A stretch of DNA of 64,000 bases from NCBI GenBank assembly GCA_030737835.1, contig CM060850.1:10607877-10671876 (forward strand). The letters run 5' to 3'. Within the stretch, counting starts at the first letter, position 1. Each line of letters opens with the position of its first letter. A program made the translations under genes and the position numbers. Of this stretch, positions 23,701 to 34,306 are shown in pieces. Source of the DNA: Acorus gramineus. Taxonomy: Eukaryota > Streptophyta > Magnoliopsida > Acorales > Acoraceae. The notes below the pieces were generated by a model. That model saw only the letters and a program-made list of their open reading frames with translations. It was not told the DNA's origin and made no database searches.

Positions 23701-24253
23701 GAGTTATAGTTGTGTGTTTAACTACACCAATGTCAATGATTATAGTAATTGGAGACTGTTACTGTCGAACACATAAATGTACGAAAGTTTTAATGTTTTT
23801 TTTAAAGGTTAGATACATCGTGTGTCGAGTATATGTGTATTATTAGACAGTTTGTTTGTCTGTTCTTGCATGAATCAAGTTTCCTCATGAAACATAAGGA
23901 AAAAAATCACAAATTCAACAAGAATTACTTATCTAATAAAACATTTACAAACACATTCAACATTCACATTCAATAAGACATTCACATTCCCCAAAACACA
24001 TTCACATTAATTAACATATTCACCCCTAAAGTATTATGAGGTTCTACAAACACAATCAAATCATAATACAATCATGTGTTGAAACTTAAACAACTTCATT
24101 TAAACTTATGTTTCAATACACATAATACATAAAAGATGATTTAACACCAATTGTTTGTGGGCACTGAAATCTATAACACACAAAAAAATTGAAAAATTTA
24201 TTCTAACATGAGCCAACTAATTCATCCATCACACATATTAGCTTTGACATACA

Positions 24254-24487
24254 TCACACAGATTTTGGGTCATGAAGTGGTGTTCCATCTTGCAAATAAT
24301 GTATCATGTATCCAACTACTCTCTGCGTAGCCTTGATAGTTGTCCCCTGTCTCGAACTGTGGTTCATCATCTGAAACCATGCCATGTACCCCGAAACCAC
24401 CTCCCAAGGTGTAGGTACTGGCTCGTCATGCCAATAATACTCTTCTCCAAGGGCAAAAAAAAAGAGGTTCATCAATGCCACCAACAT
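24254..24487 (-). pseudogene. ORF remnant resembling a plant-mobile-domain (MAIN-like) transposon protein
   Basis: 77 codons containing HDEPVPTPWEVVSGYMAWFQ, which resembles the PTP...Y..WY/F segment of plant-mobile-domain proteins often carried by Mutator-like and other transposons. It is too short to be complete and lies between the two internal direct repeats. The similarity is by eye and weak. Confidence 0.35.
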
Positions 24488-24859
24488 ATAAACAATGAAA
24501 ATTTGACTAATTCATAGTATTTAATTCAATGAGTTACTAAAATGCATTCACAACGCTATCTTTCAATCCTAAACCATTCAAATTCATCCAACACAATTCA
24601 TTTTTCTAAAAAAATACCCTAATTTTCTCTAAATTATCTTTACTAGATTGATTGGAGCATGAATAAATTAGTATTACATTATTGTTTAAACGTAGTTCTC
24701 AACAATATGTATTGAACTATTTTACAATTTTAGATCAATGTCAGTATACTAATTAATCTCATGAGTCATGAGTATGTTCAACATGCAAACAATAATATTC
24801 TCTAAGGGGAATTTGTATGTAATATATAGGTAAGGTCCGTAGTAAGATCCACACACTTA

Positions 24860-25245
24860 GCTTTGGTTAGATACATGGGGTGTCTACATGATTATATTTC
24901 CTAGACAATGTTCCTGTCAATGGGAACATAAAAAAATCCATAGGTTTTGGAATAAGGTAGACACATGCATTATCTACATAATTAGATTTCCTAGACGATG
25001 TCCCTGTCAATGGGAACAGAAAAAAAAAATCCGTAAATTATGGAATGAGTTAGACATATGGGGTGTCTACATAATTATATTTCTTAGACAATGTCTCTGT
25101 CAATGGGAACAGAAAAAAAAACCTGTAGGTTTTGGAATGCGTTAGACATATGAAGTGTCTACATAATTATATTTGTTAGACAATGCCCTTGTCGACGGAA
25201 CAGAAAAAAAAAACTGTAGGTTCTGGAATGAGTTATAGTTGTGTG
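24860..25245. repeat. Tandem array of about 80-bp units, copy B
   Basis: Five units of the same type as 23160-23700. It is followed by the same non-tandem tail (GAGTTATAGTTGTGTGTTTGA and TAGTAATTGGAGACGG near 25230-25290, matching 23700-23760). Confidence 0.9.
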
Positions 25246-25559
25246 TTTGACTACACCAGTGTCAATGATTATAGTAATTGGAGACGGTTACTGTCGAATA
25301 TATAAATGTATGAAGCTTTAATGTTGTTTTCTGAAATGATAGACACATCGTGTATCAAGTATATGTGTATTGTTAGACAGTTTGCTTGTCGATTGCTTCA
25401 TAAATCAAGTTTTTTCATAAAACATAAGAAGAAAAAATCACAAATTCAACAAGAGTTACTTATCCACACTTAGGTCTTTTTAATTAATCCATTGATAAAC
25501 ATTGATAAACACTTAAAGTCATACTTGCAAAGAAAACCATCTAACGTTTGATCAAAACC

Positions 25560-25800
25560 AACATTCAAAGTACCGGCGGATGTCCAATACAAAGCGGAGG
25601 TGGACGTCGACGGAGGTCAGGATTTGCTCTTGCACCGGCGAATATTGACAACGAAGCCGAGGAGGCTGTCAATGGAAGTTGGGATCCATTCTTGCACCGA
25701 TGGATGTTGAGGACGAAGTGGAAGTGGACGTTGATGGAGGTCAGGATCCCCTCTTGCACCGATGGATGTCGACGACGAAGTGGAGGCGGACAGAGAGAGG
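25560..25800. repeat. GC-rich imperfect tandem units near the right end of the Mutator-like element
   Basis: Roughly three 70-80 bp units built around CTTGCACCGATGGATGT and GACGAAGTGGAGG, each with GATGGAGGTCAGGATC-like text. Several overlapping frames are open, but none is a recognisable protein. Confidence 0.7.
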
Positions 25801-26059
25801 GAGGGTGAAATGAGAAGAGAGAAGGGAAATAAAAAAGAGAGAAGAAAGATGCATGTTTTAGAAAATGTGAAGGTGGTGAGCTTTGAGTCTTTGGTAAAAA
25901 AATTTATAAGGTGGTGAACTTGGAAATAAACCAAATGATAGGTTGTGGGGTAAAAAAATGGTGCTCAAAATAAAATGAGTGGTGGGACTATCCGTGCCCT
26001 TCCCTTTATCCCACCATTAATCCCTTACCAAATCAGCCCTTAGAATTCTTCATTTCTAG

Positions 26060-26800
26060 TTTGAGTTCTGTTTGCAGCCAAAACATGTTTTTTGATTTTT
26101 TTATTAAGTTATTTATTAGAGTGATGAAATATATTTTTATTAAAAATAAAAAATACATACTCATAAGAAATTGGATGCATATATATTTTTAATACACCAT
26201 TATTATTCTTGTTCCAACGCTAAACAAAGTGAAATAGAGACATGTAAAAAACATGTTAAAAATCTACTAATTTAAAAATAGTTTTATATATTTCGTTGTT
26301 TAATTATTTTTGCTCGTTGGCCGGCCTCAATCATCACACATCTAATATGAATCAAATTAAAGTAAGATATTCCAAGTTCAACATTTCAATTTTTAAAAAA
26401 AAGTTAATTACGGGTACTTCGAGAAACCCCTGAATATTTTTAAGTACCTAACACATCTAAATTTATTTTTAGATCCACAGACTTCGATGTACATTTTTCC
26501 AGATCCTTCTGTTTGAACACCATTAAGTCTAAGTCTACTGTTATATTTTTATTTTTACTCATCTTTCTTCACCGTCTATGTACGGTGTTAATAAGTATGT
26601 ATACACTGTTAAAATGTCTGTATAACTGTTAAAAAAGTGAAAACATGGACAAAATTAAAAAAATGATAAAAGATAACCCTCATTGGATGAAAGGACCTAG
26701 AAATAATACTCCAACTAATCTGAGAACCATAAAATAAATTCAGATGTTTCAAGGACTACCGTACCGTGCCCCCTGCCCTGCTGCGTCGCCCTACCGTAGC
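26060..26800. repeat. Duplication block X, inverted copy, ending in GC-rich filler
   Basis: Reverse complement of about 12720-13400. At 26760-26815, between this block and block G, lies a short GC-rich stretch (CGTACCGTGCCCCCTGCCC and onward) with no match in the other copies. It looks like filler DNA at a rearrangement breakpoint. Confidence 0.7.
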
Positions 26801-26839
26801 ACCCGGTCGCGAGTTAAAAGATACTAATCCATAAACATA

Positions 26840-27300
26840 AAAAAATTCAATCCCCTCTATGGTGATTGGTGATGATGGTGCCATAATGCAATGCAACAAT
26901 AAGTCATCCCTTAAGCAGAAGTTTTAATTTGTTTGGTACTATATGTTCAAGAACTGGTTCAACATCTCAGTTGATATATATACCTCTATAGCAGCGTATA
27001 GTAATCGGTAGAGAGTATGTATTCAGAATGTACATACATTATATAGTCAAATTGATAGCATATATACTGATAGTTCATTTTGAATTTGCCCACTTTGTAG
27101 TCCACCATACACAATCTGATCATGTTCCATACATAGACACGAATCAATTCAACTTAACATGAATATCAATACAAAATTCATTTTATTTATTGATGTGAGG
27201 AGTACAAAATCCCTCTTTACATATTATTGTTACAAAAAGTAGTCCCTCCAAAAAAATTTGAATAGACTGATCAAATTGTTTATTGCAGATATTAAATAGA
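26840..27300 (-). repeat. Duplication block G, 3' flank of RALF copy 5
   Basis: Inverted relative to 20896-21335 and almost identical to it, including CATGTTCCATACATAGACACG near 27121. It leads without a break into the RALF 3' UTR. Confidence 0.8.
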
Positions 27301-27380
27301 AGCTTAATGTATAATAGATGGATCAGTGAGGCGAAGATTAGCGCGCCTTCGTGCCTTGAAGTATATATGTCTATATTGCT

Positions 27381-27629
27381 TCACTCTTCTGTTGCTGGGG
27401 GGCCCCCGCGGCAGCTATTGTGCTCCGAGCATCCTCTGCTAGGGGGATTGCCAGAACTGGCGCTGGGACGACAATTCTTCTTGTCATTGCCCGTGCAAGG
27501 CGGAAGATCGGCTTTGAGGGGATCATTCCCAATGTTGGTGGCATTGGCGGTGTCTATCTCAATGAAGATCATCGCTGACACGATGAGCGCAACGAGGAAG
27601 ATCGAACGCATTTGAAGTACTCCAGCCAT
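27381..27629 (-). CDS. RALF-like secreted cysteine-rich peptide, copy 5
   Basis: Intronless, 82 aa. Same leader and mature region as the 20293 copy, with one visible substitution (DPLKADLPPC). Cysteines follow C-x7-C-x13-C-x5-C and the peptide ends PPATEE. The 5' leader, TATA region and 3' UTR are also nearly identical to those of the 20293 copy. Secretion is inferred from the hydrophobic leader; RALF identity from the four-cysteine pattern and the NPPSRGC and CRG motifs. The gene looks intact and has its own promoter block. Confidence 0.82.
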   Translation of the reverse strand: MAGVLQMRSIFLVALIVSAMIFIEIDTANATNIGNDPLKADLPPCTGNDKKNCRPSASSGNPPSRGCSEHNSCRGGPPATEE

Positions 27630-27970
27630 TCTGTCTCTGAATGTTTGATATGGAAAAATCTTAGTTTGCTATGATGGGTGTATGCTGTTGGTCATAAAAG
27701 GTTGGGAATGTTGAGTATTTATAAGGGGAAGTCTCACTTTCATGGTGTGGATTGGCTGGTTTGTAGGAAGAGATGAGAGGCTGTTGAGGAAGAAAAAAAA
27801 TGTTTTGGCTATATATAGGGTCATTGCATGAATGGTTGTCAGGTGTGTCCTATTTTTAAGGTCTCACAAGGGAGAACAAATTTCATGGATTGACTGTTGT
27901 ATTTGGCTTCAGGTTTTCATGGTGGAAAAGATTCTAGTGTCCATATGTCATCTCTGTCATTTATTCCAAA
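27630..27970 (-). promoter_or_regulatory. Promoter and leader of RALF copy 5, TATA box 27716-27723
   Basis: TATAAATA on the minus strand lies about 90 nt upstream of the start codon. The block is nearly identical to 20542-20880, including the ATTCTAGTGTCCATATGTCATC phrase, and diverges just beyond AAAAAATGT at about 27975. Confidence 0.75.
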
Positions 27971-27974
27971 AAAT

Positions 27975-29781
27975 GTGTATGGATTTAATATATGAAAATA
28001 TCTGAATTCGTATATTAATAGGATATGGATATTTAGGTATCTGATTTGTAACCAATCAGTTGACAAGAGAGGCACGCTGGTGTAGTGGTTTTCAAGAGCA
28101 CTGGTTGCCAAGATCAAACCTTTACAGAGGGTTCAAAGAGGAGATAGAACTGTTTCAAAGTCATGAACTATCAGGAGTACCTCAAAATATGACATTGTAT
28201 TCATGTAGGGCTAGTCTATATCCACTAATCTTAATGTACATCATATGCTTTAGTTACGTAATAGTCCTCTCTCTACAATACCTCTTCTTTTCCATCAAAA
28301 TTCATCAACATTCTTATGTACATTGTATAAGTTTAATTATGCAACAAACAATCTAAGTTTTTCAACCTTTCCACTTGTTGGGTTTATGTCTTGCATTTCG
28401 GTTCTTCTTGGATATCAGATAAAGAAGAACTACAGCAGAGGACTTCACCCATGGTCGAAATACTGTTTGCCATTGCGAATGAAAATAGAGGTCAAGCTTT
28501 CTTTTTCATACTATTGAGAACCCTAACTCCCTAAGGTTTTGAAAGAAAGAGTCATGTACCCATGTATGTACATAGCTTATATACAAAATCTATAATCAAG
28601 AAAAACAATGAAAAAGTTATCACAGAAACACACGTGTTTTTTTTAACATGTTTTCTATTTTGATTCACGATGATATTTTTCAGCAGCTGTTCACCTCTTC
28701 TTACGTTTCTCGTAATTCCAAAGATAGAGGAGTTGCAAAGTCATGGAATAAAAAAGGGGAAAAAGAAACACAGCAGGAAACTTGTAAGCCAAAAACATCA
28801 CATGAGAAGTATATGATGCACCAAAGAAAGAATTTTTCAAATGCAGAACTCTTCATAGTAGATCGAGATTTTGAAATGTATTTCCAATGCCAATGAAAGC
28901 TTATATCACCTATATAGTGACCTAGTTAAATACTTAATGCTAGCCAGTCTGAATAGGCTGACTTAATATTTAACATGGTGCAGCAGCAGCAGCAGGAACA
29001 TATTAGGTTTATCTTTAATGTGCAATGAATAGGAGCCAGGCAAAACATGTCTAAGCTATTCCAAATATCTGTATTTCCGTCTTTTTGTGGGTCTCTCATG
29101 TTATTCTACACAGTTTTTTTTTTTTAAAAAAAAAAAAAAATTCTCCCCAAGTTTTTAACGAAATGATTTTAAACTATTAAAATTTTGTTTGAGTAATTGA
29201 GTTAGTTAACTGTGATATCACAATCAGGTAGATCTCTTTGATCAGGAAAACATACAACTTGCCCCCACAATAAAGCCTATCCCCAGGCCCCAACTGAGTC
29301 AATGCAAATGTTCTTTCATTTGAAAAGTTGAATCTTCTGACAATGGGATAGCTTATCCAAATTTGGGCACCACTATATTGCCTTAAGTCCTTCACAATTT
29401 CAAAAACTAGCCATAACCAACCAATTGAGCCTGCTATTGGCTTCGCCCAAATCAAGGAAGCCTTCTTAACCTTCCTTTTTTTATCTCTTTGTTGTGGTAC
29501 AGCACAACTTGACCAAAAATAGCTTACCGTCCTATTTGAATTTTTCAATGCCACAACCTGACCAATCCTATTCATGTGGATATCCAATCTCATGAGAACT
29601 GGTCCTAAAAATAACATCACCATTTAAGCTAAAACCTGAAAACCTTTATTCTGGGGTTGGTAAACCTGAATCCCTTTAAAAATCAGCCAAATCCTTTCCC
29701 TCTAAATAGCCAGTTCTCTTCCACCTTCTTCATTTTAAAACCCCTCTTTCAGAACACCCCCTCCTCCAAAACCACAATCAA
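27975..29781. other. Spacer between the RALF cluster and the divergent RALF relative
   Basis: No convincing gene. 28062-28150 has SINE-like features (see findings). A minus-strand frame is open at 29177-29623 (148 codons, no recognised domain). A CAG run lies at 28981-28996. The TCTAAATAG at about 29701 is a weak TATA candidate for the gene at 29782. Confidence 0.45.
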
Positions 29782-30129
29782 ATGTCTAAAGTAGGCTTAT
29801 CATTACTCTGCCTCATGATGCTGCTGGTGTCGGCGCTCAATGTAGACGCAAAGGATGATCCCGAAGATATAGTGATGCACTACAATCCCATAAATGATCC
29901 AAGTTGTCTAAGCAAGGGTAGGAAGAATTGCCATCCACAGATTGCTAGTCCACCATATTCAAGGCCCTGCACCAAAGGGAAAAATTGCAACAGTGAAACG
30001 GGTAAGCATGGGTCATATGGTAGGGATGATGATGCTGGTAATGACAGCATAGTTGACTTGCTGGAGAATGCCAACACACCCGCAGAGTATGAATCATTCG
30101 ATGAACGTGTCGTGGTTCTGGGACACTGA
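29782..30129 (+). CDS. Divergent RALF-like secreted peptide with a C-terminal extension
   Basis: Intronless, 115 aa. A signal peptide (MSKVGLSLLCLMMLLVSAL, cleavage probably after NVDA) is followed by an acidic linker, then IVMHYNPINDPSC and cysteines C-x7-C-x12-C-x5-C with SPPYSRPC. Spacing matches RALF, and PPYSRPC corresponds to the NPYSRGC motif, with Gly replaced by Pro. After the last cysteine comes an unusual tail of about 50 residues rich in Asp, Glu and Gly, ending VVVLGH. Canonical RALFs stop a few residues after Cys4. It lies 2.1 kb from the last cluster copy but shares no flanking homology, so it may be an older paralog. RALF identity is less certain than for the cluster copies. 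Confidence 0.6.
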   Translation: MSKVGLSLLCLMMLLVSALNVDAKDDPEDIVMHYNPINDPSCLSKGRKNCHPQIASPPYSRPCTKGKNCNSETGKHGSYGRDDDAGNDSIVDLLENANTPAEYESFDERVVVLGH

Positions 30130-32284
30130 GAGGTTTCAAGGAGCTGTTTTAAGGTTTTGTGCATTAGAGTCCAATAGGTGCTTAGGTTTAAAAAGCCTAT
30201 ATTCTCTTCCCTAAATGAGATCACTAAAATAAATAGCATTGTATGATTTATAAGAAAGCTCAGTTTTTGGGATCCAAACAACTTCATCTCAACCCCTACA
30301 ACATGATCAAAGCAGCCTCCCTTCTCTCAAACCATCTTCTGTTACTGGGTGTAGAGAATGACGCCTCCAAACATTCACCTAGAGAAATTTTTGTGTTGTA
30401 TTACTTGTTGTATCAATGAAAAAAAATGATTTATTAATATGGTTTTTTGGTTTTGAACTTTTAATATAACAGTTTTCTGATTATTTAATGAAGATAATTA
30501 GTATGGTAGAGTTAATAACTAATGACATTCGAGGAAATTTAAAGTGAATGGATAGAAGATATATCATTCAACATTTTTTTTAATGAAAAAAAGTGGTGTC
30601 CATCAATTTTATAAAAATTGATAGGCTACAAGGTACAAGAGAACAGAAAAAAAACAGAAGAGAAAGAGAGATAAGGAATGGTTCATAAGGAATGGACCAC
30701 TCCTGACCATCAAAAGTGTGTTATCACTCCACCAAAAAAGCAAGCTTCATAAATAGTTATCTGATTTTCAGCCTTTAGAATGCACTGCATCAATCCCTTC
30801 AGCAAATAGACTAAAAGGAACCATGTGTTCTCGATTGTTAAGGTATTATTTATTAGACAATGATTAAAAACGTGACCAGATAAAGATGGTGGCTTCAGGA
30901 AGTGTAAGACATTATTTGAAAAGATATAAAATACTGTCCATAGTTTGTACGGGAAGAATAATGCATGTCAGCCCACTTGTTCAATCAAATAGTTCAGGAC
31001 ACAGGCACCACATGCCAGCACTGAGCTTTTCATCTAGCAAGAAAATTAGGGAAGAGAGAGAGAAAACAGATATAAATCAGAACTACATATGTGCCAGATT
31101 TTGTGATTTTTATCAATAACAGAGTCCAATAATAGAAAAAGAATTTCTGATCAACACAGTAGGGCAAAAAAAATTATATTTTTAGAAGAATAGTGAGACA
31201 GATTGTAGAGGAAAATCAGGAGGATGCATGTAGTTTTTTACCATTGTAAGATTAAAATTATTGTACTTCAACAACAACCAAACTGATTTTGGAAACCAAA
31301 ATCTAAAATCAGAGTATGGTTACCTGACAAAACCATAAAAAACCAGTAGCAACCATTGAATTCTTGATTGCGGAGCCATGACCAAGATCCAAATCCAATG
31401 GAAGACACGTATTAGAATGAAATGATCAGTTGTATACGCTCATCTGGCACTTCCCCTGTTCAACAAAAGAGACAAGGTGTAACATCATAATACACTATAA
31501 ATTGCCTGTGGTGATTTTTCTCTGATCATACTTGGATATCATATTTGTGATTCAAAATGTGAGATCGTATCCTGAACATCATCTCAAACCATGTATCATG
31601 GAAAGAGTGACAGTTTCTCTTGAACTTGTAACTTTCTTTTCAGAATGCTTGTTAATTAATGAAAGTTCAGGGAATAACCAGGCACCCCCACACAGAGGAT
31701 CATGATGATGCTATAGCAGACTAAAACATCGATACAGTTCTCAGTATTCAAGAATTGTATGAAGAAGGCCCTCATACTAAACCTGCAAACTAAAAAGAAA
31801 TCATCTAATGGAAAATTCGGCAATAAAGGCTACATCATTTTAAAGTGTTGATGTATTTTTATCATGGACCAAAAGCAAATAATCTCATTAGCACACAGAA
31901 TGATCACAACGTATCCAGCTCATATTAGCACTTACTTCTAAAGCTTCCCTTTTCAGACACCACATACAGAAATGTTGTTTTTCTTTTGAAATAAGGGTGG
32001 GATTCTATTAAATTGAAAGACATCCAAATAGAAGATACAAAGTAAACCCATAAAGGGAACTCTCTACATTACCCAGAAAGTAATTGTCATTTTGGAAGCT
32101 GAGATGCATCAAATTTCTGTTGATGTTAGTACTCCCTAAATTACAAAGATAAAATTGCTGTTGAAAACCGCTTCTATGCGCGAAATTTCTATCTGCGTTC
32201 ATTCCTGTCACATGCAATGCCTTCCAGGATGAGGGTTCTTGTTTCCCGTACGCCAAAGGTACTGATATGTCGTGAAACAGCTAC
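30130..32284. other. Intergenic, no gene seen
   Basis: 3' flank of the RALF relative on the left and probable 3' UTR of MED11 on the right. Only short random ORFs. Nothing recognised. Confidence 0.45.
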
Positions 32285-34037
32285 TCAAGCATCTTTACAC
32301 TGGTCAACACTTTGTTTCATGGAATCCAACTGCTCAATCACATACTCCAGTTTCTTGCAACAGATATCGTTCGAGATCCTGGCATTATAGTCACACTTCT
32401 CAAATGGTCGATACTCACAGGCGCTTTTGATCTCCTCACGCAATGTCGCCTGGATGAACTGCTCCAAGGTCAACAATACTATAAGCATCTTCACATTGGC
32501 ACGTAAAAATTATTTTAAAAACTATGTAAATGTAATGTACTAACATTGGACACCAAATAAAATGTTTGTGTATAACATGATTTACATCTGAGGGAATTTA
32601 GGCACTCAAATTGAATATATGAAGATGTCACCAAAAACAAAAGCATCCACCTCTATCCAAGTGCTCAATGTCAAAACCCCAAACATGGTGTACTCGAGCA
32701 TTTAATTGACAGAGCAGAAACCAATTCTACAAACCATTACATTATAGTTGCTGCTAATGCCATGTCAATATCCACACCGAACTCTTCTTGCAGACCATCC
32801 ATGTGAAGCCCAAATCATGATCCCCGACTCGGTGAGCTACCGAGGAGCAAAATCAGGGTTGTTCATCATGATTTAGAGATCAACCAAACACTCCGGATCA
32901 TCATTATAAAATAATTTAAAAAAACATCACTATCAACAGTGCTAAAATTTTCAAATTTCTTGAAAGCAAATCCATTATATAAATAAATCACAATGAACTG
33001 TCAAGATTTTGATTTGAATCAACTTCTTTGAAAAGTAGATTTCAGCGCAAATCACAGAGCACACAATGAAAACAATCAACTATGTTTCACAGAACAGGTA
33101 AAAAAGAATGAAGTATCATAGTTTTAAGTCTTTTAGATATGAGTCAAAAAACCAATGACAACCCCCCCCCCCCCCCCCAAAAAAAAAAAAAATCGGACAA
33201 TGGTCCTTATATACATTGATGACATCATTGAGGATGTCATCGACATGATATAACAATATATCTTCAATACAGAGTGCAAAGAACACAAATTAGATTGATT
33301 ACACAAAGAACTATTTATTCCATTAAATGATTCATGTTTTACATATAAATATCGCATCTTAACTTTTTAAGTAAGTCATTACACACATTTCCAATCAGAA
33401 ATGACAAAAAATCAAAATTTCTAATTATTCCCTAATGTTCTACAATCTTTTAAAAATGTTTCATCATTTCCTTATTTTTTTAATAAATCATAGCAGAGTA
33501 TATAGAAATGCATTCAATTCATTCAAATATATACTTAATTTCTTTTGTGAAAATACATACTTCAGCAGACAATTATATACTTATATAAAAATAAATTCAA
33601 AACACGTCGGGACTGCAAAAACGAATGCAAAATTTTTCCAATACATCTATCTGGGGTCCCCCTTCCACATTATCAAAGAATCGACAATTGAAAAACCAAA
33701 GAAAGCACAGATCGGGACGGCTGACCTTGATGGACTGCATGAACTCGCGACACTGCCCGTTGAGAACCTCGACCCTCGGACCGGTCGAGTTGGCGAGCTC
33801 GTCCATGACCCCTCCCGCCAGCTCCAAAACCCTTACGACCCTCTGTTCATCATTCACAAAACAAAAAAAATGAAAACCTAAACATTCCGAACGAGAAACA
33901 CTTCAACAAGAGGAAGATCTCCTCTCAAATCAGATCGGACTGACCTTCTCGACGTGTTGGAGGCGCTGCAGGGACGCGTTTTGGGTGGCCTGGCCGTCGG
34001 AGGAGGCCGATCGACCGCCGCCGGATTGGTGCGCCAT
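32285..34037 (-). CDS. MED11: Mediator complex subunit 11
   Basis: Exons: 34037-33945, 33842-33726, 32449-32285; 375 nt, 124 aa, all introns phase 0. The protein begins MAHQSGGGRSASSDGQ, then SLQRLQHVEKRVVRVLELAG, GVMDELAN, CREFMQSIK, TLREEIKSACEYRPFEKCDY and CCKKLEYVIEQLDSMKQSV. This is the plant MED11 pattern, a head-module subunit of the Mediator coactivator that bridges transcription factors and RNA polymerase II. Length is close to the usual 115-125 aa. The N terminus before SLQRL is a low-complexity Gly/Ser segment. Intron 1 is 102 bp and intron 2 about 1.3 kb, the latter holding a poly-C/poly-A tract. The gene looks intact. Confidence 0.92.
33162..33192. repeat. Homopolymer junction (17 C followed by 14 A)
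   Basis: In MED11 intron 2, downstream on the sense strand a T-run then a G-run. Lengths of such tracts are prone to assembly error. Confidence 0.9.
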
Positions 34038-34306
34038 TGTTTTAGGCGGGGTTGGGGGGTGTTAGCTCGTGCTAACCCTAAATAAATAATATGGGATTTT
34101 AAGTGGTGGGATAAATGATAAAAGAATAACTTATCCTGTTTGGTTTAACAAAGAAAAATATTCAGGATAAAATGTGAATAGTTCTCCTGGTTTATAAATG
34201 AAAATGAAGATAGTTATTGGGATAAGGTTTAGTAATATTTATCCTCATTTTTTTTTTCTAATTTTGAAAACTGTGAATAAGGATAAAACTGATAAAAAAA
34301 ATTTAA

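Larger units (their letters stand above)
22978..25997. mobile_element. Mutator-like element with tandem arrays and a PMD/MAIN-like ORF remnant
   Basis: The left end reads GAGGGCGGATATTCCCACCAC and the right end, reversed, AGGGCACGGATAGTCCCACCAC, each followed by related subterminal text. Flanks TTCCTTTTAG and TTCCCTTTAT form an imperfect 9-10 bp match, consistent with a Mutator-type target duplication. Inside are two copies of a roughly 600-bp direct repeat (23160-23960 and 24860-25480), each made of about 80-bp units followed by a unique tail, a small minus-strand ORF (24254-24487) and GC-rich tandem units at 25560-25800. No complete transposase is present. It interrupts the duplicated RALF-flank DNA. 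Confidence 0.72.

Noticed and set aside
23160..25245. CRISPR-like appearance of the tandem arrays
   Set aside because: Units are contiguous degenerate tandem repeats with no unique spacers, in a plant genome inside a transposon-like element.
22978..25997. LTR retrotransposon interpretation of the two 600-bp direct repeats
   Set aside because: The repeats are internal to inverted element ends, begin and end without TG and CA or a primer-binding site, and the intervening DNA has no gag or pol.
33435..33881. 148-codon plus-strand frame over MED11 exon 2
   Set aside because: Antisense to a well-supported exon, with no recognisable domain.
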